From Hymenobacter setariae (GTDB lineage: Bacteria; Bacteroidota; Bacteroidia; Cytophagales; Hymenobacteraceae), in assembly GCF_007713685.1 (NCBI RefSeq), contig NZ_VMRJ01000004.1, forward strand, positions 593,700 to 657,699: a stretch of DNA of 64,000 bases, written 5' to 3'. The first letter of the stretch is position 1. Every line of letters starts with the position of its first letter. Below the pieces are notes generated by a model. It did no database searches. It had not been told where the DNA came from and saw only the letters and a list, made by a program, of their open reading frames with translations. This document shows, in pieces, positions 43,521-51,435 of the stretch. The translations under genes and the position numbers were made by a program.

Positions 43521-44024
43521 CGCGCGAGCCGGCAGCTGCGCCACGATGCGGGCCACCACCTGCTCGGGCGTCTCGCTATTTGTGAGCTCGATGTGGATGC
43601 CATAGGTCGGCTTTTCGAGCGTCGCCAGCTGCGAGTCGAGCATCGAGGCCTTCATGTAGTGGTCGTGGCGGCCCTCCAGTCGCTTTTCGAGCAGTTCATG
43701 GCTGCCATCCAAAAACACCCAGGTAAGGGGCAATTGCTCGCCGCCCTGCAAAGTTTGGCGGTAGGTTTCCTTTAGGGCCGAGCAGGCCAACACAGCACCA
43801 CCAGCGGCTTCCCACTCGCCTAGGTGGGCGGCGAGGGTGGCCAGCCAGTCGTGCCGGTCAGCATCGGTGAGCGGATTGCCGGCGGCCATCTTGGCCACAT
43901 TGGCGGCCGAGTGGTAGTCGTCGCCGTCGTAGAAGGGCCGGCCTAGCTGCTGGGCCAGCAGTTCGCCAATAGTAGTCTTGCCGCTGCCCGACACACCCAT
44001 GACGATGATGTTTGCTTGGTTCAT
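43506..44024 (-). CDS. gntK: Gluconokinase
   Basis: Phosphorylates D-gluconate to 6-phosphogluconate. The 172-residue P-loop kinase has Walker A GVSGSGKTT at residues 10-18, FYDGDDYHSAANVAKMAAG (substrate loop typical of GntK) and PLTDADRHDWL. Its last 15 bases overlap the convergent LytTR regulator gene. Upstream on the same strand lie a cyclase, a GH63-type glucosidase and a glucose-dehydrogenase-like SDR, consistent with gluconate being produced locally. Confidence 0.92.
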   Translation of the reverse strand: MNQANIIVMGVSGSGKTTIGELLAQQLGRPFYDGDDYHSAANVAKMAAGNPLTDADRHDWLATLAAHLGEWEAAGGAVLACSALKETYRQTLQGGEQLPLTWVFLDGSHELLEKRLEGRHDHYMKASMLDSQLATLEKPTYGIHIELTNSETPEQVVARIVAQLPARASQTH

Positions 44025-44128
44025 GTAAACAGAACAAAAACCCAGTGGCCGATTTGTTTAGGCAACGGGTCTTTTAGCTCCTTACGGCAGGGCTTAAAAA
44101 AAAGCTAACCTAGGAAAGACCTTGCTAC

Positions 44129-44755
44129 TTACAGCGGCCGCAGCAGCACGCGGGCCGGAGCTCCATCGGCCCCTACAATGAGTAGCGGCAAGCACAGCAA
44201 TTCGTACTCGCCGGGCGCGATGTGCTGCAAGGCCAGCCCCTCTATCACGCAAATACCTGCATCGAGCAGCGCGTGGTGCGCATCGGCTTTGCCCACTGAA
44301 AGGTAATCGACCCCCACGCATATCACACCCGCATCGCGCAGGTAGGCGGCGGCGTCACCATCGAGGGCCACAAAATCGGGCTGAAAAGGAGCTGTGCTCC
44401 ACTCACCTTCCGAGATACGGGTTTTGAAAAGCAGCCGCGCACCAGGCTTGATGGTTAGCTGCTGCACTTCGGCTAAGCTGATGCTTTTGGGGTCTTTGAT
44501 GGCAACCACCGTGGCCGGGCCCATGAGGCGCCCTAGGTCGAGCGTAGTAATGTCGCCGCCATCGCTGCTAAAGTGCAGTGGCGCATCGACGTGGGTGCCG
44601 GTATGGCCGCTCAGGTGCAACTCGGTCACGTTGGCCGCATCGCCCCGGTCCTGGCTGAGGGTGCGGCTCACGGTCACGCCGAGGTTGTCGGGCCAGTGCA
44701 CCATGTTGTCGCGGATGGGGGTAGTGGCATCGAGCCAAGGAGCAGGAACAGGCAT
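44129..44755 (-). CDS. Cyclase / kynurenine-formamidase-like family protein
   Basis: 208 residues from ATG 44755; the frame stays open upstream but the extension runs into a palindromic repeat. The metal-binding motif HTGTHVDAPLHF is the hallmark of the cyclase (PF04199) family, with a later ALLDAGICVIEGL segment. Members include kynurenine formamidase and hydrolases of cyclic amides and lactones. In this sugar-oxidation neighbourhood a lactone-hydrolysing role is conceivable but speculative. No tryptophan-degradation gene is nearby. Confidence 0.82.
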   Translation of the reverse strand: MPVPAPWLDATTPIRDNMVHWPDNLGVTVSRTLSQDRGDAANVTELHLSGHTGTHVDAPLHFSSDGGDITTLDLGRLMGPATVVAIKDPKSISLAEVQQLTIKPGARLLFKTRISEGEWSTAPFQPDFVALDGDAAAYLRDAGVICVGVDYLSVGKADAHHALLDAGICVIEGLALQHIAPGEYELLCLPLLIVGADGAPARVLLRPL

Positions 44756-44800
44756 GAGTGATAAGTAATTGGGAGTGATAAGTTGTGGGCGTAACGGGCA

Positions 44801-44860
44801 ATAAGCGTGATTAGCGTAATAAATAATGAGCGCATTACTTATTACGCTAATCACGCTTAT
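44801..44860. repeat. Perfect AT-rich inverted repeat
   Basis: ATAAGCGTGATTAGCGTAAT (from 44801) and ATTACGCTAATCACGCTTAT (to 44860) are exact complements; 22-base arms with 16 bases between. Lies between the GH63-type and cyclase genes, 7 bases beyond the GH63 stop. Could end that transcript. Confidence 0.75.
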
Positions 44861-44867
44861 CACCTAT

Positions 44868-47495
44868 TTACCCATTGTGCCGGGGCTGCAAGAGCTTGGC
44901 AATAAGACCGGTCCAGCCGGTTTGGTGGCTGGCGCCGAGGCCGTTGCCGTTGTCACCGTTGAAATACTCATGAAAGAGTAGATTATCCTTAAAGTTGGGG
45001 TCGTGCTGCAGCACGTCATTGTCGCCGAAGCAGGCACGGTGGCCGGTGTCAGGGTCGCGCAAAAACAGCTTGGTGAGGCGCGCCGTGAGAGCGCCGGCTA
45101 CGTCGAGCAGCGTCACATACTGGCCCGAGTGCGTGGGATATTCTACCTTAAAATCATCGCCGTAGTAGTGGTGAAACCGTTGCAGCGACTCAATAATCAA
45201 GAAGTTAATGGGCAGCCAGATGGGGCCGCGCCAGTTGCTATTGCCGCCAAATAGGTCGTTTTGCGACTCGGCTGGCTGGTAGCTAACGGTGATATCCGTA
45301 TCGCGGAACACGTAGGGATGCTCTAGGTACACCCGCGAGAGGCTGCGTACCCCATAGTCGGACAGGAACTCGGCTGTGTCCAGCATGCGGTACAGCAAGC
45401 GCTTGAGACGGTGGCCGCGCAGCAAGCTCAGCAGCCGGGTAGCAGCCTTGCCGGGCTCTTGCCAGTGCGAAACCAAGGAGGCCAACCTAGGGCGATTGGC
45501 GAGCAGCCACTGCATGCGGGCCACAAACTCGGGCGCGGCCGTGAGCACGTCTTCATCGAGCACCTCTACCGCAAACATCGGAATCAGGCCCACGATGGTG
45601 CGCACTTTTAGCAGCTCGTGGCCGCCCTCGGGCGTGTTGAGGGCGTCGTAGTAAAACTCATCAATGTTGTCCCAGAGGTCGAGGTTGGTCTCGCCCACGT
45701 TGGTCATGGCCTCGGCAATGTAAAGGAAGTGCTCGAAGAACTTGCTCGCCATGTCCTGGTACACGGGGTTGGTCTTGCTCAGCTCAAGCGCGATGCGCAT
45801 CATGTTCAGGGCAAACATGGCCACCCAGGCCGTGCCATCGGCCTGCTCGAGGTAACCGCCCACCGGCAGCGGCGCCGAGCGGTCAAATACGCCGATGTTA
45901 TCTAGACCTAGGAAACCGCCTTCGAAGATGTTGCGCCCGTCGCGGTCCTTACGGTTGACCCACCACGTAAAATTCAGCAGCAGGCGATGGAACATGACCT
46001 GCAAAAAAGCGGCGTCGCCGCCATCGTCGCGGTGCTTTTGCTCCATCTTATACACCCGGAACGTAGCCCAAGCGTGCACTGGCGGGTTCACATCGTCGAA
46101 GCGCCACTCGTAGGCCGGCAGCTGGCCGTTGGGGTGCATGTACCAATCGCGGGTCAGCAGCCGCAACTGGTTTTTAGCAAACTCAGCATCGACCTGCGCC
46201 AGCGGAATAGCGTGAAATGCCAAATCCCACGCCGCGAACCACGGGTACTCCCAGGTGTCGGGCATCGAGATAATGTCGTTGCTGTCAAAGCTTTTCCAGT
46301 CAGCGTTACGGCCCTCCAGGCGCTCAGGCGGCGGGGCTGGCTGGCTGGGGTCACCCATCAGCCAGCGCGGCACATTATAGTTGTAGAACTGTTTGCTCCA
46401 CAACATCCCCGCCAGCGCCTGGCGCTGCACATTGCGCGCATCGGCATCAGTGATGTCGTGCTGAATTTCAGCGTAAAACTGGTCGGCCTCCTGCTGCCGC
46501 TGCGCCAGCACGGCGTCGAAGTCGGCAAAGGGCTCGGCCTGGCCCGGCGGACCTAGGCGCAGGCGCACTCGCCGTGTGGCCCCGGCCGCCAGCACTAGTG
46601 GGTAGTGCGCGGCCACCTTAGTGCCCGTGCGCGCCAGGTTTACGGCTTGCTGCGCCCCGTTAACTATATAGTTATGAATGCCGTCTTTGAAAAACTCGCC
46701 CGACGACGCACGGCCATACAGCCGCTCATCGTTGCTCTCATTGTCGCAAAACAGCAATTCGGGCTGCTCATCGGCATACCAGGCAAGCTCCGCTAGGTCC
46801 TGATGCGCTAGGCGCACCGCCCCCTCAGGAGTAGCGCTTAGGGTCGGCTTCTCGTCTTCATAGCCCCAGTCCCAGGTGTTGCGAAACCATAGCTGCGGCA
46901 GCAGGTGCAGCGTCGCCTCATCGGGCCCGCGGTTCACCACGGTGAGCTGAATCAGCAGGTCTTCGGCATCTGCCTTGGCGTACTCAATAAATACGTCGAA
47001 GTAGCGATTGTCCGCAAAAATGCCGGTGTCTAGTAGCTCGTATTCCGGGTCGTGGCGCGTGCGCTTGCCGTTCTCGTGCAGCAGCTGCTCATACGGGAAA
47101 GCCCCTTGTGGGTACTTGTAGAGCATTTTTTGGTACGAATGCGTAGGCGTGGCGTCGAGGTAGTAGTACACCTCTTTCACATCCTCGCCGTGGTTGCCCT
47201 GGGCGCCGCTCACCCCAAACAGCTGCTCTTTCAAAATAGCGTCTTGCCCGTTCCACAAGGCTAAGCCCAGGCACAGTAACTGCCGGTCGTCGCAAAAGCC
47301 CCCCAGGCCCTCCTCGCCCCAGCGGTAGGCGCGGCTGCGGGCCTGGTCGAAGGTGGTGTAGTTCCAGGCGTCGCCGCCGGCCGAGTAGTCTTCGCGCACG
47401 GTGCCCCACTGCCGCTCGGCGAGGTAAGGCCCAAAGCGCCGCCACGGCTTCTGATTGGCGTTGGCTTCGGCCAAGCGTTGGTATTCAGGAGTCAC
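44868..47495 (-). CDS. GH63-like glucosidase (mannosyl/glucosylglycerate hydrolase type)
   Basis: 875 residues starting at a GTG. No signal peptide is visible, so probably cytoplasmic. The N-terminus (WGTVREDYSAGGDAWNYTTF, GEEGLGGFCDDRQLLCLGLA) and the (alpha/alpha)6-barrel C-terminal half (SMPDTWEYPWFAAWDLAFHA, GNSNWRGPIWLPINFLII) match the Mgh/GH63 family that cleaves mannosylglycerate, glucosylglycerate or alpha-glucosides. Catalytic carboxylates are expected in AAWDLAFH and downstream acidic positions. With an SDR glucose dehydrogenase and gluconokinase nearby, released glucose could be oxidised and phosphorylated. Substrate is not proven. Confidence 0.85.
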   Translation of the reverse strand: MTPEYQRLAEANANQKPWRRFGPYLAERQWGTVREDYSAGGDAWNYTTFDQARSRAYRWGEEGLGGFCDDRQLLCLGLALWNGQDAILKEQLFGVSGAQGNHGEDVKEVYYYLDATPTHSYQKMLYKYPQGAFPYEQLLHENGKRTRHDPEYELLDTGIFADNRYFDVFIEYAKADAEDLLIQLTVVNRGPDEATLHLLPQLWFRNTWDWGYEDEKPTLSATPEGAVRLAHQDLAELAWYADEQPELLFCDNESNDERLYGRASSGEFFKDGIHNYIVNGAQQAVNLARTGTKVAAHYPLVLAAGATRRVRLRLGPPGQAEPFADFDAVLAQRQQEADQFYAEIQHDITDADARNVQRQALAGMLWSKQFYNYNVPRWLMGDPSQPAPPPERLEGRNADWKSFDSNDIISMPDTWEYPWFAAWDLAFHAIPLAQVDAEFAKNQLRLLTRDWYMHPNGQLPAYEWRFDDVNPPVHAWATFRVYKMEQKHRDDGGDAAFLQVMFHRLLLNFTWWVNRKDRDGRNIFEGGFLGLDNIGVFDRSAPLPVGGYLEQADGTAWVAMFALNMMRIALELSKTNPVYQDMASKFFEHFLYIAEAMTNVGETNLDLWDNIDEFYYDALNTPEGGHELLKVRTIVGLIPMFAVEVLDEDVLTAAPEFVARMQWLLANRPRLASLVSHWQEPGKAATRLLSLLRGHRLKRLLYRMLDTAEFLSDYGVRSLSRVYLEHPYVFRDTDITVSYQPAESQNDLFGGNSNWRGPIWLPINFLIIESLQRFHHYYGDDFKVEYPTHSGQYVTLLDVAGALTARLTKLFLRDPDTGHRACFGDNDVLQHDPNFKDNLLFHEYFNGDNGNGLGASHQTGWTGLIAKLLQPRHNG

Positions 47496-47522
47496 TGCTT
47501 CGAGTTATGAATTGAAATAATA

Positions 47523-47620
47523 GGTCATTCGGAGCACAGCAAAGCATCTCGCGTGGCGCAGTAATCAATGACGTTCGCAAACGTCAGCACGCGAGATGCT
47601 TCACTACGTTCTGCATGACA
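47523..47620. repeat. Intergenic palindromic repeat, GCAAAGCATCTCGCG variant
   Basis: Arms from 47523 (GTCATTCGGAGCACAGCAAA) and ending at 47620 (CTACGTTCTGCATGAC) pair with mismatches; the inner GCATCTCGCG/CGCGAGATGC is exact. A diverged member of the TGTCAT family, between the SDR and GH63-type genes. Confidence 0.65.
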
Positions 47621-47648
47621 GGCGACAAGACACTGTCAACTCCTATTT

Positions 47649-48461
47649 CTACCCGCCCGCCTCGAAGCCGGGGTACAGCGTCATGCCACCATCCATGAAG
47701 ATGGTTTGGCCAGTAATGTAGTCAGCCTCATCCGACACTAGCCAGGCGGCTAGGTTACCAATGTCCTCGGGCACGCCCACACGTTTGTACGGGATGAGCT
47801 CTAGCAGCTTAGCTTCCGCCTCAGGAGTGCTCCAAGCATCGTGGTTGATGGGCGTTTTGATGGCGCCCGGCCCGATGCTGTTGATGCGAATTTTGTGCGG
47901 CGCCAACTCTTGGGCGGTGCTCTTCATGAGCTGCAAAATGCCGCCCTTAGTAGCCGCGTAGTTGACGTGGCCGGCCCACGGAATGACTTCGTGCACGCTG
48001 CTCATGCAAATGATTTTGCCAGTAGCCTTGCTCACCTCTGGCTGCGGGCCGCGGCGCACAAACTCGCGGGCGGCTTCGCGCAGGGTTAGGAATTGGCCGG
48101 TCAGGTTCACGTTGATAACCTTTTGCCACTGCTCTAGGGTCATTTCCAGGAAGGGCGCATCGACCTGAATACCCGAGTTGGCCACCACAATGTGCAGGGT
48201 TCCAAAGCGCTCAATGGCCTGCCGGAACATGTCCTGCAAATCGGCTTCGTCGCTGACATCGGCCTGCACGGCAAAGGCGGTACCGCCGGCATCGGTAATC
48301 TCCTTGACTACGGCATTGGCGCCGTCTTCGTCGTGGGCGTAGTTGACTACCACGGCGGCGCCGTGCGCGGCCAGGGCCACCGCTACAGCAGACCCAATAC
48401 CAGAACTAGCACCTGTGACGAGCGCATATTGCCCCGCCAGGCGGGATGAAGAAGTAGGCAT
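47649..48461 (-). CDS. Glucose 1-dehydrogenase-like SDR
   Basis: 270 residues from ATG 48461; the preceding in-frame residues look non-coding. A classical short-chain dehydrogenase: TGASSGIGSAVAVAL cofactor motif, NSGIQVDAPF, and the active-site serine and YAATKGG tyrosine/lysine, ending with FMDGGMTLYPGF, as in the Bacillus-type glucose 1-dehydrogenases. It would oxidise glucose to gluconolactone. It heads a minus-strand series with the GH63-type glucosidase and, further on, gluconokinase. Confidence 0.85.
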   Translation of the reverse strand: MPTSSSRLAGQYALVTGASSGIGSAVAVALAAHGAAVVVNYAHDEDGANAVVKEITDAGGTAFAVQADVSDEADLQDMFRQAIERFGTLHIVVANSGIQVDAPFLEMTLEQWQKVINVNLTGQFLTLREAAREFVRRGPQPEVSKATGKIICMSSVHEVIPWAGHVNYAATKGGILQLMKSTAQELAPHKIRINSIGPGAIKTPINHDAWSTPEAEAKLLELIPYKRVGVPEDIGNLAAWLVSDEADYITGQTIFMDGGMTLYPGFEAGG

Positions 48462-48748
48462 AAAACAGCGTATCGGAAGAAAAGCAACGTACCCACCACG
48501 GGCCCGCACTGTCCTAAAGACGCGCTACAGCGGGCTGAGGTTTTGCTTCAGGTTATCAATAGAAGCGGCCCACTAGGCTTAGCCGGAGCATACTTACCAG
48601 TGTGGAGCGATGAAATCGTGGGGTTAGTCGGCAGAATTGGAAGTGCCGCCGAGTCGGCCGCAGCGCCCCTACCCTAGGCCGCTAGCTTTGGCAGCACCGC
48701 GGCACTGCCCCTAGCAGCGGCGCAAGTATCACCTTACCTTTCAACACT

Positions 48749-49138
48749 ATGCGCATGCACTCTTTGCAGCTGGCCCTAGTAGCCACTGCTCTTGCCACTA
48801 CCGGCCTTGTGGCCCGCGCCACCCCGCTAGCCGCCCCCGCCCAAGAGGCCCCTGCCCAAGCCCGCCAGGGCCGCGGCGACATGTTTAAGGACCTCAACCT
48901 TACGGCCGACCAAAAAACCAAGATCGAAGCCCTCATGCAGGAGCAACGCGCCAAAGGAGGCATGCGTGGCAGCCAGTCGGGCCCACCTACCGACGCCGAC
49001 CGCCAAGCCATGCAAACCCGCCGTGCCGAAATGGAAGCCAAGCTTAAGGAAATCCTCACGCCCGAGCAGTTCACTAAGTACCAGAGCATGCGCCCCCAGC
49101 GCGGCCCGCGCCCTAGCGGCGATGCACCGGCTAACTAG
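48749..49138 (+). CDS. Periplasmic Spy/CpxP-like LTxxQ protein
   Basis: 129 residues with a signal peptide (LQLALVATALATTGLVARA). The mature helical protein contains two LTxxQ-like motifs: LNLTADQKTKIEAL and EILTPEQFTKYQSM. It is Gln/Arg/Pro-rich. Spy and CpxP-family proteins are periplasmic chaperones or stress regulators. It is a single gene with its own terminator at 49164-49198. Confidence 0.75.
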   Translation: MRMHSLQLALVATALATTGLVARATPLAAPAQEAPAQARQGRGDMFKDLNLTADQKTKIEALMQEQRAKGGMRGSQSGPPTDADRQAMQTRRAEMEAKLKEILTPEQFTKYQSMRPQRGPRPSGDAPAN

Positions 49139-49163
49139 GCGGAGCACTAGATTGTCATTTACT

Positions 49164-49198
49164 AAAAAGCCCGCCAGCAATGCTGTTAGCGGGCTTTT
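49164..49198 (+). terminator. Terminator after the LTxxQ gene
   Basis: AAAAAGCCCGC and GCGGGCTTTT (ending at 49198) form an 11-base stem with a 14-base loop and T-run, 25 bases after the stop codon. Confidence 0.8.
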
Positions 49199-49216
49199 AT
49201 GCTTGTTATTTGTGTA

Positions 49217-49333
49217 ACCCCACCCCCGACCCCTCCCCTCCGGGAGAGGGGAGCCGACCGTAAATAGACGTCTCGCTTACGTACTCAGTCGTCAGGCTCC
49301 CCTCTCCCAGAGGGGAGGGGCTGGGGGTGGGGT
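49217..49333. repeat. Long C/G-rich inverted repeat
   Basis: A pyrimidine-rich arm (ACCCCACCCCCGACCCCTCC from 49217, continuing to GGGGAGCC at 49254) pairs with its purine-rich complement at 49296-49333 (ending GGGGGTGGGGT). The arms are nearly 38 bases long. It lies between the LTxxQ gene and the convergent LytTR gene. G-runs could also form a G-quadruplex on one strand. Confidence 0.75.
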
Positions 49334-49344
49334 CATGCGCGACC

Positions 49345-50085
49345 CTAGGTCCAGCGGCTCAAGAACTGCGCGAAGGCCTCTTTATACTGCTCACCCACGG
49401 GGATGGTCTCGGTGCCAATTTGCACCGTGAGGCGGCGCACCGATTCTATTTTGTCGAGCGCCACAATAAAGGAGCGGTGGATGCGCAAAAACCTACGAGC
49501 GGGTAGCTTTTCTTCCATCGCCCGCAGGCTCATCAGCGACAGCAGGGCGCGGGGCGTGCTCTTGAGGTGCACCTTCACGTAGTCTTTCAGACCTTCCACG
49601 TACAGGATGTCGCTAAGCGCTACCCGAATAAGTTGATATTCTACTTTCAGGAAAATATGGTCTTCCTCGGTCGGAGGCACGGGAGCGCTAGCTTCGGCGT
49701 GGCCCTGGGCCAGCTCAGCGTAAGCTTTGGCCTTATTGGCGGCGCGCAGAAACTCCTCGTAGTTGAAGGGCTTGACCAAATAGTCTAGGGCATCAACCTT
49801 GTAGCCTTCCAAGGCATACTGCGGGAAGGCGGTGGTGAAAACGATGCGCGGCGCGGTAGCCTGCTGACCTAGCACACGCGCCAGCTCTAGGCCGGTCAGC
49901 TCTTGCATCTGAATGTCGAGAAAGGCTACGTCAACCTTTTCCGTTAGCTCGTGTAGTCCCTTCAAGGCTTCTACGCCGCTACCGTAGCGGCCCACCAGCT
50001 TCAAAAATGGCGTTTGCTCGATGAAGGTGCAAAGCAGCGCTAGCGCCAAGGGCTCGTCATCAACGGCAATACAGGAAACGGTCAT
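49345..50085 (-). CDS. LytTR-family response regulator
   Basis: 246 residues. Receiver domain with D57 (AFLDIQMQE), acidic DDE at residues 9-11 and K105 in YLVKP; LytTR DNA-binding domain with DHIFLKVEYQLIRVALSDIL and FLRIHRSFIVALDKI. Its kinase gene lies 74 bases upstream on the same strand. Second such pair in the window. Confidence 0.92.
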   Translation of the reverse strand: MTVSCIAVDDEPLALALLCTFIEQTPFLKLVGRYGSGVEALKGLHELTEKVDVAFLDIQMQELTGLELARVLGQQATAPRIVFTTAFPQYALEGYKVDALDYLVKPFNYEEFLRAANKAKAYAELAQGHAEASAPVPPTEEDHIFLKVEYQLIRVALSDILYVEGLKDYVKVHLKSTPRALLSLMSLRAMEEKLPARRFLRIHRSFIVALDKIESVRRLTVQIGTETIPVGEQYKEAFAQFLSRWT

Positions 50086-50159
50086 ATTCTTTATTAGTCG
50101 TAAGGTTGAAGTCTGTCCTACTTGGTTACGTAAGGACAGATGTGTTTTATTACCCGCCC

Positions 50160-51260
50160 CTAACCCACCTGCAAGGCTAGTTGTACGTCAAACTCATTGT
50201 CGGGCGTGCGTTCGGTGACGTGCAGCGCGTAGCGGCCGGGATAAAGCAAGTCGAGGCGGCGGCGAGTATTTACGAGGCCGATGCCATTGGAGCCGGCCAG
50301 GTCGGCGCCCGTTTTGGGCACTAGGGTATTGCGCACTTCTATTTCGAGGCGGTCGGGCGCGGGCTGCTTCAGGCGAATGACAATGCGGCTGGCCTGGGTG
50401 GCCGCCACGCCGTGCTTGAAGGCATTTTCGACAAAAGGCAGCAAAATCATGGGCGCGATGAGCACCTCGCGTACGGGCTCGGGGTGTTCAAACACCACCT
50501 GCACGCGGTCGGTAAGGCGCAACTGCATAAGCGTGATGTAGTCTTGCACAAAGGCCACTTCCTGGCTGAGTTGGGCCTGGCCGGCGGCCGTGTCGTAGAG
50601 CACGTAGCGCATCATGCGCGAGAGGCGGTGCAGGGCTGCCCGGGCGCGCTCACCGTCGATGAGCGTGAGCGAGTAGATGTTATTGAGGGTGTTAAAAAAG
50701 AAGTGCGGGTTAATCTGAGCCTTGAGCAACGACAGCTCGGCCTCGGTGCGCTGCTGGTCGAGGCGCTCGCGCAGCTGGGCTTCGTGCTGCCAGTGCTGTA
50801 CCACCGTAATGGCCGTGGCAATGCCCAATACCAGCAGGGTAATGAGCATCGTTACCAAATCGAACCGCGGACCGCGCCAGCGGGGTGGCCCTGGCGGGCG
50901 ACGCGGTAAGCCGTTGCTAGCATCGGCTGCATGAAAGGCTTGGCGCATGAGTTCGGGCAAGTGCAGCGCGTTTTCGAGGCCCCGGCTCAACAACTGAATG
51001 GTAGCAGCCATCACCACTAGCACTACTATAAACCAGCCGGTGCGCCCCTTCAGCAGTAGGCGCGGCACGCTCACGTAGGCCGTTAGGTAAAACACTGCCA
51101 CCCACAGCAGCAGCAGCACTCCCTGCTTTACCCAAAACTGCGCGGGCAAGGACATGCGGGCCGACATGGGCTGAAAAACGAGAAGCGTCAGCGCCAACAG
51201 CCCCCAGGCCAGCACGTGGATGAGGGGCGTGAGGTAGCGCCGAAAAGTGAAAGCAGGCAT
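50160..51260 (-). CDS. LytS-type sensor histidine kinase
   Basis: 366 residues from ATG 51260 (a TTG 8 codons upstream is less likely). Four membrane segments lie within about residues 15-180; a Pro/Arg-rich loop (LPRRPPGPPRW) precedes the last one. The His_kinase domain has KAQINPHFFFNTLNN with the acceptor histidine, then FVENAFKHGV and GIGLVNTRRRL in the ATPase. Partner of the adjacent LytTR regulator. Divergent from the 7TMR-DISM gene, with about 175 bases between. Confidence 0.9.
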   Translation of the reverse strand: MPAFTFRRYLTPLIHVLAWGLLALTLLVFQPMSARMSLPAQFWVKQGVLLLLWVAVFYLTAYVSVPRLLLKGRTGWFIVVLVVMAATIQLLSRGLENALHLPELMRQAFHAADASNGLPRRPPGPPRWRGPRFDLVTMLITLLVLGIATAITVVQHWQHEAQLRERLDQQRTEAELSLLKAQINPHFFFNTLNNIYSLTLIDGERARAALHRLSRMMRYVLYDTAAGQAQLSQEVAFVQDYITLMQLRLTDRVQVVFEHPEPVREVLIAPMILLPFVENAFKHGVAATQASRIVIRLKQPAPDRLEIEVRNTLVPKTGADLAGSNGIGLVNTRRRLDLLYPGRYALHVTERTPDNEFDVQLALQVG

Positions 51261-51435
51261 AGTCGAAGGCAGATATTGCTTCAAAAGTACTGGCGGGCCC
51301 TACCCACCCGCGCATACTCCCGACTACCAGGCCGATTGTGCCGACTGCCACCGGCTTTCGGGGGCTAGTGCCGCTTGGTCTAGTGGCCGGCTTTAACTTA
51401 GCAGTTACTCTTTCCCACCCACTATTTCTTTTCCT

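Noticed and set aside
49217..49333. Long C/G-rich inverted repeat as an insertion-sequence remnant
   Set aside because: No transposase fragment, no target duplication and no matching second end; kept only as a repeat.
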